Source: Flavobacteriaceae bacterium (GTDB lineage: Bacteria > Bacteroidota > Bacteroidia > Flavobacteriales > Flavobacteriaceae). From it: a stretch of DNA of 38,720 bases. A program made the position numbers and the translations under genes. The stretch spans positions 1-38,720 of the forward strand of contig PBNJ01000014.1 of assembly GCA_002723075.1 (NCBI GenBank). The letters are read 5' to 3'. Under the pieces are notes generated by a model. The model ran no database searches. It worked only from the letters and a program-made list of their open reading frames with translations, and was not told the origin of the DNA. Shown here piece by piece: positions 18,356 to 26,437 of this stretch (positions are counted from its first letter, which is position 1; the number at the start of each line of letters is the position of its first letter).

Positions 18356-18858
18356 TGGTCTTCTTGAATTCGTTCTATACCAATCCCCACTTCTGTAATC
18401 CCGCTGAGGACATCGATCGACTCCGCATGATCATTGTGCCGCATGGCGGGCTTGACTGTTAGCCGGTGCTCACCAACAACACGAAAACGGTGGGCTTCCT
18501 TAAACCAAAGCTTACTTTCATGAACCAAAAGACCTTCCCCGAGCCATTCTCCATCGGGCGTTGCCATTGTATAGGAAAGTGTGTCAACCAATTTTTCTCC
18601 AATGGGGTTTTCAAGCGTGGTAATTAGGTAAATATTAGCAAATGGGTACTCATCATTATTTCGCAAATACAAAAAAAGGTTTGCAGGAGCATTAATTTTT
18701 TCGGGAGTAAACCTAAATTCCACTTCCTCATGCTGAGGCCACCCATTCGAAAAAGAAAAAAACTGTAACTTCTCATTTCCCGAAACACAACCTCCTATCA
18801 AACCAATCAAACAGAGATAAAAAGCGGATTTCCGTGAAATGAACATTCGATTCAACAT
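18352..18858 (-). CDS. gldH: gliding motility lipoprotein GldH
   Basis: This 168-residue lipoprotein has lipobox LIGGC (Cys24 from the first ATG) and matches the GldH family, with the characteristic FSNGWPQHEEVEFRF, LYLRNNDEYPFANIYLITTLENP and the C-terminal EVGIGIERI. GldH is needed for gliding in Flavobacterium johnsoniae and is linked to the type IX secretion/motility machinery, although its precise role is unsettled. ATG at 18858 is used; ATG at 18846 is equally good and leaves a normal signal peptide. The gene starts 12 bases after the trhO stop and overlaps PBP1A by four bases, so trhO-gldH-PBP1A is probably one transcript. Confidence 0.9.
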   Translation of the reverse strand: MLNRMFISRKSAFYLCLIGLIGGCVSGNEKLQFFSFSNGWPQHEEVEFRFTPEKINAPANLFLYLRNNDEYPFANIYLITTLENPIGEKLVDTLSYTMATPDGEWLGEGLLVHESKLWFKEAHRFRVVGEHRLTVKPAMRHNDHAESIDVLSGITEVGIGIERIQEDQ

Positions 18859-18870
18859 ACAGATTAAGTA

Positions 18871-19905
18871 CTATTTTTTCATAAAAGCAAGGGATTCAGA
18901 CCTTCCTTTTTTAAAGATTTTATTGCTGTTCTTTGTACCTTTACGGAGAAGTTTCTGTTCGTCCTCAGGAAGCTGAACAATATCTGAACATGCATCAGAG
19001 CAGCAGTTGTTGTGTGCCTCTGCACAAGTCGGACATTGGATAAACAGCAAATGACAAGCTTCATTCGCACAGTTGACATGGGTATCACACAGTGTACCAC
19101 ACTGGTGACAAACCGCAATAACCTCGTTGGAAATTTGTTCGGCTCTTCGCTGATCAAACACAAAGTTTTTACCGCGAAATTTATTGTCTAACCCTTGCGC
19201 TTTTACTTGTCGTGTATACTCAATGATACCACCTTCTAATTGAAACACATTTTCAAAGCCCTTGTATTTGAAGTAGGCACTTGCTTTTTCACAGCGAATA
19301 CCACCAGTGCAATACATGACGATATTTTTGTCTTTTTTATGTGACTGCAAATCTTCTTCAATCAGTGGTAGCGAATCTCGAAAGGTATCAACATCGGGAG
19401 TAATGGCGCCCTCAAAATGCCCAATTTCACTTTCGTAATGATTCCGCATATCCACCAACAGCGTCTCTGGCTTTGAAATGAGGTCATTAAAGGACTGGGC
19501 ATCAACGTGAATCCCGCATTGGGTGACATCAAACTCACTGTCCTCAAGGCCATCCGCAACAATTTTGTCTCGGACTTTGATTTTTAGTTTTAAAAAAGAT
19601 TTGTTGTTCTGTTCAACAGCAATGTTCAAACGAACATTTTCCAGAAATGAAACAGTATCAAGCATTTCCTTAAATTCATCAAAACGGATTGCTGGGACGG
19701 AAAGCTGTGCATTTATTCCTTCGTAAGCAACATAAATCCGACCCAAAACATTGAGCTTGTTCCAGTGAATAAAAAGATAATCTCGGAACAACTTTGGGTT
19801 TTCGATCTGTGCGTATTTGTAGAACGACAGTGTGAGGCGATCTTCGCCAGCTTGGTCAATGAGATTGGCACGTTCTTTCGCACTTAATGTGTTGTACAGT
19901 TGCAT
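18871..19905 (-). CDS. trhO: tRNA uridine(34) hydroxylase TrhO (rhodanese-domain, YceA family)
   Basis: This 344-residue enzyme belongs to the family that makes 5-hydroxyuridine at the wobble position of tRNA using oxygen. It has an N-terminal ferredoxin-like domain (YNTLSAKERANL ... FIHWNKLNVLGRIYVAYEGIN). A central rhodanese domain has the loop YCTGGIRCEKASA (Cys199 and Cys205). The C-terminal tail is cysteine-rich (CHQCGTLCDTHVNC, CPTC, NNCCSDAC) and may bind zinc. ATG at 19905 is preferred over the in-frame TTG at 19932, because that TTG is itself the end of a TACCTTTG promoter element. It leads the trhO-gldH-PBP1A cluster and diverges from recA. Confidence 0.92.
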   Translation of the reverse strand: MQLYNTLSAKERANLIDQAGEDRLTLSFYKYAQIENPKLFRDYLFIHWNKLNVLGRIYVAYEGINAQLSVPAIRFDEFKEMLDTVSFLENVRLNIAVEQNNKSFLKLKIKVRDKIVADGLEDSEFDVTQCGIHVDAQSFNDLISKPETLLVDMRNHYESEIGHFEGAITPDVDTFRDSLPLIEEDLQSHKKDKNIVMYCTGGIRCEKASAYFKYKGFENVFQLEGGIIEYTRQVKAQGLDNKFRGKNFVFDQRRAEQISNEVIAVCHQCGTLCDTHVNCANEACHLLFIQCPTCAEAHNNCCSDACSDIVQLPEDEQKLLRKGTKNSNKIFKKGRSESLAFMKK

Positions 19906-19929
19906 GCTATACTGATTAAGTTTGTCGGA

Positions 19930-19937
19930 CAAAGGTA
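19930..19937 (-). promoter_or_regulatory. candidate -7 element of trhO
   Basis: TACCTTTG on the minus strand is an exact match to TAnnTTTG and lies 24 bases before the trhO ATG. I could not find a TTG at the usual distance upstream, so only the -7 element is supported. Confidence 0.4.
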
Positions 19938-19964
19938 CAAATTTAAAAAACGCATTTGGAGAGC

Positions 19965-19993
19965 TTGTTTTTGCGCCTAAAATTGTACTTTAG
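19965..19993 (+). promoter_or_regulatory. candidate promoter of recA
   Basis: TTG (19965-19967) is followed after 18 bases by TACTTTAG (19986-19993), one mismatch from TAnnTTTG. Transcription would begin near 19998, about 16 bases before the recA ATG. I saw no obvious LexA-type palindrome next to it. Confidence 0.4.
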
Positions 19994-20013
19994 AGACTTC
20001 AAAAAACCACAAT

Positions 20014-21018
20014 ATGGCAAATGAAAAAGAAGCAAAATTAAAAGCATTACAACTTACTTTAGACAAGTTGGATAAAGCATACGGTAAAGGGACTGTTATG
20101 CGGATGAACGACGAGGCCCTCGAAGAAGTTGAAGCGATTTCTTCTGGATCCTTGAGCTTGGATGCAGCCCTTGGCGTAGGCGGATATCCAAGAGGTAGGG
20201 TTATTGAAATCTATGGCCCAGAGTCATCAGGAAAAACAACACTTACTCTACATGCTATAGCGGAATGTCAAAAAAGTGGCGGAATCGCAGCATTTATCGA
20301 TGCCGAACACGCTTTTGATCGCTACTATGCGCAAAGCTTGGGCGTTGACATTGATGAACTGATTGTTTCTCAACCAGATCACGGAGAACAAGCTCTTGAA
20401 ATTGCCGACAACTTAATCCGTTCAGGAGCTGTTGATATTGTTGTGATTGATTCTGTGGCAGCATTGACGCCAAAGAGCGAAATCGAAGGAGAAATGGGAG
20501 ACTCTAAAATGGGTCTTCATGCACGATTGATGTCGCAAGCATTGCGAAAACTAACGGCTTCAATCAGCAAAACCCAATCGACTGTGATTTTCATCAATCA
20601 ATTGCGAGAGAAAATCGGCGTGATGTTTGGCAACCCAGAAACGACTACTGGTGGGAATGCGTTGAAATTCTATGCCTCTGTGCGCTTAGACATCCGTCGC
20701 TCAACTCAAATCAAAGACAGTCAAGGGGGGATCAATGGAAACCGCACGCGTGTCAAAGTGGTCAAAAACAAGGTTGCACCTCCATTTAAGACTGTCGAAT
20801 TCGATATTTTATATGGAAAAGGAATTTCTAAAAATGGTGAACTATTGGACTTGGGCGTAGAGGAAGAAATTATTCAAAAAAGCGGCTCTTGGTTTAGTTA
20901 TGGAGACACCAAACTTGGACAAGGAAGAGATTCGGTTATTAAGTTATTCGAGGATAATCTCGAGCTTGCAGAAGAGATTGAAGATAAAATCCGAAACACC
21001 CAATCGGAAAAAGAATAG
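20014..21018 (+). CDS. recA: recombinase RecA
   Basis: This 334-residue protein is a full-length RecA, the ATP-dependent strand-exchange protein of homologous recombination and the co-protease of the SOS response. Walker A is GPESSGKTT (68-76) and Walker B is DIVVIDS (141-147). The L1/L2 DNA-binding region is present ([22 protein letters not shown], in parts, and [25 protein letters not shown], in parts). The C-terminus is short and acidic ([15 protein letters not shown]). The start is ATG at 20014. It diverges from trhO and converges on plsC with a single base between the stops. Confidence 0.98.
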   Translation: MANEKEAKLKALQLTLDKLDKAYGKGTVMRMNDEALEEVEAISSGSLSLDAALGVGGYPRGRVIEIYGPESSGKTTLTLHAIAECQKSGGIAAFIDAEHAFDRYYAQSLGVDIDELIVSQPDHGEQALEIADNLIRSGAVDIVVIDSVAALTPKSEIEGEMGDSKMGLHARLMSQALRKLTASISKTQSTVIFINQLREKIGVMFGNPETTTGGNALKFYASVRLDIRRSTQIKDSQGGINGNRTRVKVVKNKVAPPFKTVEFDILYGKGISKNGELLDLGVEEEIIQKSGSWFSYGDTKLGQGRDSVIKLFEDNLELAEEIEDKIRNTQSEKE

Positions 21019-21019
21019 C

Positions 21020-21778
21020 TTAGGAATAACCCTCTTTTTGCAATTGCTCGCGAAAGAACGCGAAGGTTTTTTCTTTGAGTTTAGGAAGGTCATTGGCTGT
21101 CAAGCCAGTTGTTTCAATGGCAGGGTGAACAATTGCGCGAACAACCCCAGGAGAACCCGACCAGTATTTGTGACCAAATTGAAAGGGAAATCGTTTTTTA
21201 CAATCGGGTAGCGTAATGGGAACGATAGGCATTTGGTATTGAATGGCCAAGCTAAAAGCACCATTTTTAAAGGGCGCCAAATAGACGTCTGGATGAGGAA
21301 CGAGCCCCTCAGGATAAATGCACACACTGTACCCAAAGTCTAATTTTTTTTGTGCTCGGTGATATACGTTTTTTCTACTTTTTGCACTTTCCCGATCGAC
21401 AAGAATTGCAGCGCGACGATATATGTAGTTAAATATTGGAATTTCTTCAAGTTCGCGTTTGCCAACAAACACAAAAGGGTTCCGAACCGCCATAAGTACG
21501 AGCATGATATCAATCATACTGAGGTGATTGGCTACAAACATATAATTCTTTCCTTTTTCAAGCGTTTGAAATTGCTTAAACCGAGGCCAAAACCCCATAC
21601 CATATAGTATAATTGGCGACCAAACCCAACGCGCTAGCCAAAAGACGTGACGATACCATTGCTCTCTTTGAAGAAAAACGAGAAGTAAAGGAAAACACAA
21701 GAAAACACCAAGACCTGCAAGGATATAAAACCACACATTCCAAAGCCCATAAATGATTTTCTTCGCGAATTGTATCAC
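21020..21778 (-). CDS. plsC: 1-acyl-sn-glycerol-3-phosphate acyltransferase
   Basis: This protein of about 252 residues belongs to the PlsC family, which adds the second acyl chain to make phosphatidic acid at the inner membrane. The catalytic NHxSxxD motif is NHLSMID (84-90). The substrate-binding motif appears as YPEGLVPHP (155-163), where most relatives have FPEGTRS, so the Thr-Arg pair is replaced. The later proline motif VPITLPDC is present. There are one or two hydrophobic stretches near the N-terminus (WFYILAGLGVFLCFPLLLVF). No ATG exists near the expected N-terminus; GTG at 21778 is my choice, while the frame is open to a GTG at 21841 that would overlap the trpS promoter. Confidence 0.85.
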   Translation of the reverse strand: MIQFAKKIIYGLWNVWFYILAGLGVFLCFPLLLVFLQREQWYRHVFWLARWVWSPIILYGMGFWPRFKQFQTLEKGKNYMFVANHLSMIDIMLVLMAVRNPFVFVGKRELEEIPIFNYIYRRAAILVDRESAKSRKNVYHRAQKKLDFGYSVCIYPEGLVPHPDVYLAPFKNGAFSLAIQYQMPIVPITLPDCKKRFPFQFGHKYWSGSPGVVRAIVHPAIETTGLTANDLPKLKEKTFAFFREQLQKEGYS

Positions 21779-21783
21779 GGGAG

Positions 21784-21811
21784 TAAAAGTAGTGATTTGG
21801 AGATAATCCAA
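21784..21811 (-). promoter_or_regulatory. candidate promoter of plsC
   Basis: On the minus strand, TTG (21809-21811) is followed after 17 bases by TACTTTTA (21784-21791), one mismatch from TAnnTTTG. The expected transcription start falls at the GTG start codon. It physically overlaps the trpS promoter on the other strand. Confidence 0.3.
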
Positions 21812-21825
21812 AAGGCGTACCTTTG
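21797..21825 (+). promoter_or_regulatory. promoter of trpS
   Basis: TTG (21797-21799), an 18-base spacer and TACCTTTG (21818-21825) exactly match the Bacteroidetes housekeeping consensus. Transcription would begin near 21830, 18 bases before the trpS ATG at 21848. This rules out the longer open frame from 21770. Confidence 0.6.
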
Positions 21826-21847
21826 TAAAGGGACAAAACACATAAGA

Positions 21848-22822
21848 ATGGCTCGGATTTTAACAGGAATTCAAAGTACAGGCACACCACATTTGGGGAA
21901 TCTGCTTGGAGCCATTCTGCCTGCCATTGAAATGGCAAATCAAAGCAAAAACGACTCCTTTTTGTTTATTGCAGATCTTCATGCCCTAACCCAAATTAAA
22001 GATTCCAGCCAAACCAAAACAAACACCTATGCAACTGCTGCTGCATGGCTTGCTTGTGGTTTGGATCCCCAAAAAACAGTTTTCTATCGCCAGTCAGACG
22101 TACCTCAAGTCACAGAGCTAGCGTGGTACCTCAACTGCTTTTTCCCTTATAGCCGCTTGAGTTTAGCCCACTCGTTTAAAGATAAAGCCGACCGACTAGA
22201 AGATGTCAACGCGGGGCTATTTACTTATCCAATGTTGATGGCTGCAGACATTTTGTTATATGACGCACATCAAGTTCCTGTAGGCAAGGACCAGCAACAA
22301 CACCTTGAAATGACTCGAGATGTCGCCAATCGATTTCACGCCCAATTCGGCGAAACCTTTGTACTCCCTGAAGCGGTATTGCGGGAGTCGAATATGTATG
22401 TACCGGGAACTAATGGCGGAAAAATGAGTAAGTCAAAAAATAACATTATTGACGTCTTTTTACCTGAAAAACAACTTCGTAAACAAGTCATGGGAATTGC
22501 CACAGACAGCACACCACTTGAGGAGCCAAAAGATCCAGAAAGTTGCACTGTGTTTTCGCTTTATCGTATGGTTGCTGAGGAGAGTGCCGTCAAACAAATG
22601 CGCCTTCAATATAAATCGGGAGGTTTTGGATATGGCCATGCCAAGCAAGCTTTATTTGAGACCTTACTTGATAAGTTTGCACCGGCAAGATCTCAGTTTA
22701 ACAAGCTCATGGATGAGTCCCAACAAATGGATTTGGTTTTGGAGCAAGGTGCACAAAAAGCACAAGAAATTGCAGAGGAGGTCCTATCACGGGTACGCTC
22801 TCGCTTGGGTTTTTTTACATAA
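21848..22822 (+). CDS. trpS: tryptophanyl-tRNA synthetase
   Basis: This 324-residue class I aminoacyl-tRNA synthetase charges tRNA-Trp. The HIGH-type motif is HLGN (15-18) in TGIQSTGTPHLGN, and the KMSKS loop is intact (GGKMSKSKNN, Lys192-Ser196). Length and order match the compact bacterial TrpRS. The start is ATG at 21848 (MARILTG). The frame is open 26 codons further upstream, but that stretch contains the promoter and is not conserved-looking. It diverges from plsC and is followed after 64 bases by the HU-like/SPOR gene. Confidence 0.96.
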   Translation: MARILTGIQSTGTPHLGNLLGAILPAIEMANQSKNDSFLFIADLHALTQIKDSSQTKTNTYATAAAWLACGLDPQKTVFYRQSDVPQVTELAWYLNCFFPYSRLSLAHSFKDKADRLEDVNAGLFTYPMLMAADILLYDAHQVPVGKDQQQHLEMTRDVANRFHAQFGETFVLPEAVLRESNMYVPGTNGGKMSKSKNNIIDVFLPEKQLRKQVMGIATDSTPLEEPKDPESCTVFSLYRMVAEESAVKQMRLQYKSGGFGYGHAKQALFETLLDKFAPARSQFNKLMDESQQMDLVLEQGAQKAQEIAEEVLSRVRSRLGFFT

Positions 22823-22875
22823 GCTGAATACTAGGGATTTTAATAATATCACCTATTAAAACATAAAAATTTTAT

Positions 22876-22883
22876 TATTTTTG
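22876..22883 (+). promoter_or_regulatory. possible -7 element before the HU-like/SPOR gene
   Basis: TATTTTTG is an exact match to TAnnTTTG but ends only three bases before the ATG at 22887 and has no TTG at the usual distance. It is either a chance match in an AT-rich gap or the promoter of a leaderless message. Confidence 0.2.
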
Positions 22884-22886
22884 AGC

Positions 22887-23819
22887 ATGCAACTAACCAA
22901 ACACATTAGCTACTTACTATATCGATACGACTGTGTAACCGTTCCAGGTTTTGGTGCGTTTTTGGGAACACCAGCCTCTGCTGAACTCGATACGGATAAC
23001 GAAACCATTTACCCACCAACAAAACAAATTTCGTTTAACGCACAACTTCAATCCAACGATGGTTTATTGGCCAACGCAATAGCCGTTGAGCAGCAAACGA
23101 GCTATGAGCAGGCCGTACGTCTTGTCCACAAGGAAGTGGTGCGCTGGAAGTCAATGCTCCATGACGGAAAAACGGTCGAGTTGGATCGTATTGGAAAGCT
23201 TCAGTTTAATGCAGAGAAAAATGTGGTTTTTGTTCCGACAAAAAATTACAACCACTTCGCAGAATCTTTTGGACTTCACCCTGTTCAGGCTCAAAAAATT
23301 GATCGAACCAAAGTGCTAAAAAGCACCCCAAAAATTATAGACTTTAACAACGATAGAAGTCAAAATCAAACGGATTCACAAGGTACAAACAACAACCCAT
23401 TGCGACATATTGCTGCCGCTGCCGCCGCCGCCGTAATTGGTTATGCAGGTTTTGTGGCCTATGACGATTACACCCAAGATCAACAGCTCGCCCAAGAAAT
23501 GGAGCTACGCCAAGAAGCAAAGGAAGAGGTACAACAAGCTATTTTTGATTTGGGAGAGTTGCCTAAACTATCGATTCAGACTATCCCCCAAGAGGCATAT
23601 CACATCATTGGTGGTGCTTTTGCAGTAGAGTCAAATGCAGATCGATACCTTAAACAATTACAACAAAAAGGATTTGTGGGTGCCCAAAAGCTGGCACCTA
23701 ATTCATATGGCCTGCACATGGTTGCTTTGGGCAGTCGTGTCGACCGTAGCGAAGCGATTGACTTTCTACGTCAAGTTCAGCGCACCGAAATCACGGATGC
23801 GTGGATGCTAAAACGTTAA
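22887..23819 (+). CDS. HU-like (CCDC81-type) and SPOR domain cell-envelope protein
   Basis: This 310-residue protein has an N-terminal HU-like unit of the CCDC81 prokaryotic type (about 1-140; MQLTKHISYLLYRYDCVTVPGFGAFLG and later GKTVELDRIGKLQF). One membrane span, alanine-rich, lies at about 172-194 (AAAAAAAVIGYAGFVAY). A periplasmic SPOR domain fills the C-terminus (about 237-310; YHIIGGAFAVESNADRYLKQL). SPOR domains bind glycan strands lacking stem peptides at division sites. The HU-like part faces the cytoplasm, so the protein could link DNA or another partner to the septal wall, which is inference. ATG at 22887 is chosen over the TTG two codons earlier. The thioesterase gene starts three bases after its stop, so they are co-transcribed. 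Confidence 0.85.
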   Translation: MQLTKHISYLLYRYDCVTVPGFGAFLGTPASAELDTDNETIYPPTKQISFNAQLQSNDGLLANAIAVEQQTSYEQAVRLVHKEVVRWKSMLHDGKTVELDRIGKLQFNAEKNVVFVPTKNYNHFAESFGLHPVQAQKIDRTKVLKSTPKIIDFNNDRSQNQTDSQGTNNNPLRHIAAAAAAAVIGYAGFVAYDDYTQDQQLAQEMELRQEAKEEVQQAIFDLGELPKLSIQTIPQEAYHIIGGAFAVESNADRYLKQLQQKGFVGAQKLAPNSYGLHMVALGSRVDRSEAIDFLRQVQRTEITDAWMLKR

Positions 23820-23822
23820 AAG

Positions 23823-24338
23823 ATGAATCCCAAAACACCTGCTGCGTCCAAAACTGTTCTCACAGATTTGGTTCTTCCAAGTGATACCAACCCCTTAGGA
23901 AATCTTTTTGGAGGGGAGCTTTTGTCGCGAATGGATCGTGCAGCTTGTATTGCTGCCGAAAGACATGCTGGGAATGTTGTTGTGACGGCTTCTGTAAACC
24001 ATGTCCATTTTAGCAAAGCTGTTCCTTTGGGGAGTGTGTTGACTTTAGAAGCCAAAGTGTCGCGTTCTTTTCGGACCTCTATAGAAGTCTTTATCGATGT
24101 GTGGATCGAACCAAGAGGGTCATCAGAGTTGCGAGAAAAAGCCAATGAAGCAATCTATACTTTTGTAGCGGTTGATGAAAATGGTAAGCCTACTGCCGTT
24201 CCGCCTGTTCAACCCGAAACCCAACTTGAAAAGGCACGATACGATGCAGCTTTACGCCGTCGGCAACTCAGTTTGATTTTGGCTAAAAAACTATCGCCTG
24301 ATGATGCTACAGAACTCAAAGCACTTTTTGAAGATTAG
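23823..24338 (+). CDS. acyl-CoA thioesterase, hotdog fold
   Basis: This 171-residue single hotdog-domain protein belongs to the YciA/BFIT-type acyl-CoA hydrolases, which release free fatty acid and CoA in the cytoplasm. The family pattern is clear: NPLGNLFGGELLSRMDRAA (catalytic Asp and the Asn-Gly loop), followed by ASVNHVHFSKAVPLGSVL. The charged C-terminal tail (LRRRQLSLILAKKL) lies beyond the fold. Chain-length preference cannot be read from sequence. ATG at 23823 follows the HU-like/SPOR stop by three bases; the gap after the gene is 89 bases. Confidence 0.88.
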   Translation: MNPKTPAASKTVLTDLVLPSDTNPLGNLFGGELLSRMDRAACIAAERHAGNVVVTASVNHVHFSKAVPLGSVLTLEAKVSRSFRTSIEVFIDVWIEPRGSSELREKANEAIYTFVAVDENGKPTAVPPVQPETQLEKARYDAALRRRQLSLILAKKLSPDDATELKALFED

Positions 24339-24385
24339 TATTTTACAGACATTGACCCTTCGTGTAGCGAATGAATTCAATTGAG

Positions 24386-24413
24386 TTGAAAACATCTTGA
24401 TTTTGTACCTTTG
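24386..24413 (+). promoter_or_regulatory. promoter of the yicC-gmk-nadD operon
   Basis: TTG (24386-24388), a 17-base spacer and TACCTTTG (24406-24413) exactly fit the Bacteroidetes consensus. A second TTG at 24381-24383 would give a 22-base spacer. Transcription would start near 24418, ten bases before the ATG. The rest of the 89-base gap (24339-24427) shows no terminator. Confidence 0.6.
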
Positions 24414-24427
24414 CCCAAAGTGGGACT

Positions 24428-25288
24428 ATGATACGCTCAATGACCGGATTTGCTCGGTCCTCATTCGAATCTCAAGATATCAGCATGACCGTGGAGATTC
24501 GAGCATTAAACAGCAAAAATCTTGAACTCAACCTTCGACTGCCATATAGTTATCGATCATGGGAGGACGAGTTGCGAACCGCCATCAAACCACAGCTATT
24601 ACGCGGAAAAGTTGACGTCAACTTAAACGTAAATTATCAAGGTGCATCGGCTGCCGCTGAACTTAACAAGGATATCATTTCAAATTATATTCAGCAATTG
24701 CGTGAAATCGCAGACGTAACCCCCGCTGAATTGCTTCCCATTGCGACGCGTTTGCCAGATGCTCTCCAGTCGGCAGAAGTATTGTCAGATGATAACCAGA
24801 AAAAAGAAGTTTTTATCTTGGTTCATCAGGCAATAAGGCAGTTGATTGACTATCAGACTGCAGAAGGTCAAGCCATGACTAAGGATCTCAATACCCAAAT
24901 CGAAAGCATCAAAAAAGGACTTGAGCATATTAATGACAAAAAGGATTTACGAATCCAACAAGTCCGATCAAAATTGCAAGACAACCTAAAAAGTTTAGCA
25001 GTTGAGGTTGACCAAAACCGTTTCGAACAGGAGTTGATTTTTTATCTCGAAAAGTTCGACATCAATGAAGAAATCGTTCGTTTGCGGCAACACCTTCTTT
25101 ATTTTTGTGAAGTGATGAACAACGAAAGGGAAGCAAAAGGAAAAAAACTCGGCTTTATCGCTCAGGAAATCGGAAGAGAAATTAACACGATTGGCTCTAA
25201 AGCTAACTATGCATCTCTACAAAAAGAAATCGTTCAAATGAAAGATGCTCTAGAACGCATCAAGGAACAACTACTCAACATTCTCTAG
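24428..25288 (+). CDS. yicC: YicC-family endoribonuclease
   Basis: This 286-residue protein is a full YicC-family member. It has the N-terminal signature MIRSMTGFARS and ALNSKNLELNLRLP, and the C-terminal KKLGFIAQEIGREINTIGSK, the DUF1732 part. Escherichia coli YicC has been described as an endoribonuclease acting on small RNA; the role in Bacteroidetes is less clear. The middle (about 140-215) is helical and probably coiled coil. ATG at 24428 follows an excellent promoter. The gmk ATG comes directly after its stop, and nadD follows, so the three form one operon. Confidence 0.93.
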   Translation: MIRSMTGFARSSFESQDISMTVEIRALNSKNLELNLRLPYSYRSWEDELRTAIKPQLLRGKVDVNLNVNYQGASAAAELNKDIISNYIQQLREIADVTPAELLPIATRLPDALQSAEVLSDDNQKKEVFILVHQAIRQLIDYQTAEGQAMTKDLNTQIESIKKGLEHINDKKDLRIQQVRSKLQDNLKSLAVEVDQNRFEQELIFYLEKFDINEEIVRLRQHLLYFCEVMNNEREAKGKKLGFIAQEIGREINTIGSKANYASLQKEIVQMKDALERIKEQLLNIL

Positions 25289-25861
25289 ATGGCAAAAGGG
25301 AAATGTATTGTACTTTCAGCACCCTCGGGAAGTGGGAAAACAACCTTGGCAAAACAATTACTACAAAACAAATCCCTTCAGCTCGCTTTTTCGATTTCAG
25401 CAACCTCTCGTGAGCCTAGAGCTAACGAAAAACACGGCGAGGATTATTTTTTTATCAGCCCAGAGGATTTTCAAAAACAGATCAATCAAGGGGATTTTAT
25501 TGAATACGAAGAAGTTTACCCAGGCGTTTTTTACGGTACCTTACGTGCAGAGGTGGAGAGATTGTGGAGCGAGGGAAAACACGTTATTTTTGATATAGAC
25601 GTTGAGGGGGGGTTACGAATCAAAAAACAATTTCCAGACCAAACAATCACGATTTTTATAAAGTCACCGAGCTTGGCAACACTCAAACAACGATTGACCA
25701 AAAGGGAAACAGAATCGACAGAGACTCTGAAAATGCGACTCGATAAAGCGGAAAATGAAATGAAATTAGCTCCAAAATTCCAACACATCGTTCATAATAA
25801 CATTCTCAGCGAAGCTAGGGCGGAACTCGAGGAACTGGTGACACAATTTATTAAATCATGA
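25289..25861 (+). CDS. gmk: guanylate kinase
   Basis: This 190-residue enzyme phosphorylates GMP to GDP in purine nucleotide supply. The P-loop is APSGSGKT (11-18). The GMP-binding residues are in SATSREPRANEKHGEDYFFIS, and the lid contains RLTKRETES. Length is normal for the family. The start ATG directly abuts the yicC stop, and the stop overlaps the nadD ATG by four bases (ATGA). Confidence 0.97.
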   Translation: MAKGKCIVLSAPSGSGKTTLAKQLLQNKSLQLAFSISATSREPRANEKHGEDYFFISPEDFQKQINQGDFIEYEEVYPGVFYGTLRAEVERLWSEGKHVIFDIDVEGGLRIKKQFPDQTITIFIKSPSLATLKQRLTKRETESTETLKMRLDKAENEMKLAPKFQHIVHNNILSEARAELEELVTQFIKS

Positions 25862-26421
25862 AACGAACCGCCTTATTTTTTGGTAGTTTTAATCCTATAC
25901 ATTATGGCCACCTCAACGTGGCTCGGGCAGCAATCGAAACAGGAAAAATCAAAGAGGGTATTTTTATCGTTAGTCCGCAAAACCCCTTTAAACGCGATGT
26001 CGATTTGCTACCAGAACAACAACGCTTAGGCTTAGTTTCATCCGTTCTTTCCAGAGAAGAACAAATGACTTTTAGCGATGTAGAATTTCAATTATCACGC
26101 CCAAATTATACAATCAATACTCTGAGACATTTGGATGTTTCGCCCGATTCAAAGACCCACACCTTATTGATGGGTGCAGATATTTTTGTGCAAATGAAAA
26201 CTTGGCAAGGGGCAGCGGAAATGTTATCTCACGATTTGATGATTTATCCACGCTTGGGATGGCAGCTTCCTCAAAAGAGCGATAAAATCACGTTGTTGGA
26301 TAGCCCAATGATATCAATTTCGGCCACGATGATTCGACAAAAAGTCGAACGACAAGAGGAGATCAATCATCTTGTCCCTGAGGAAGTTGCAACGTTTTTC
26401 TACGAAACACACCTCAAGTAG
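25858..26421 (+). CDS. nadD: nicotinate-nucleotide adenylyltransferase
   Basis: This 187-residue enzyme makes nicotinate adenine dinucleotide in NAD synthesis. The nucleotidyltransferase motif is GSFNPIHYGH (9-18), and the second motif is SISATMIRQ (153-161), the ISxTxIR site. Residues MGADIF and FQLSRPNYTINTL are typical of NadD. It is the last gene of the yicC-gmk-nadD operon and converges on the AlbA_2 gene with 16 bases between stops, where no terminator hairpin is evident. Confidence 0.95.
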   Translation: MKRTALFFGSFNPIHYGHLNVARAAIETGKIKEGIFIVSPQNPFKRDVDLLPEQQRLGLVSSVLSREEQMTFSDVEFQLSRPNYTINTLRHLDVSPDSKTHTLLMGADIFVQMKTWQGAAEMLSHDLMIYPRLGWQLPQKSDKITLLDSPMISISATMIRQKVERQEEINHLVPEEVATFFYETHLK

Positions 26422-26437
26422 CCCCCAAACACAGTTA

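Noticed and set aside
21770-21847. Longer N-terminus for trpS
   Set aside because: The stretch contains an exact consensus promoter, and MARILTG at 21848 gives the normal TrpRS N-terminus.
22876-22886. TTG start of the HU-like/SPOR gene at 22881
   Set aside because: The TTG is part of a TATTTTTG element, and the ATG two codons later fits better.
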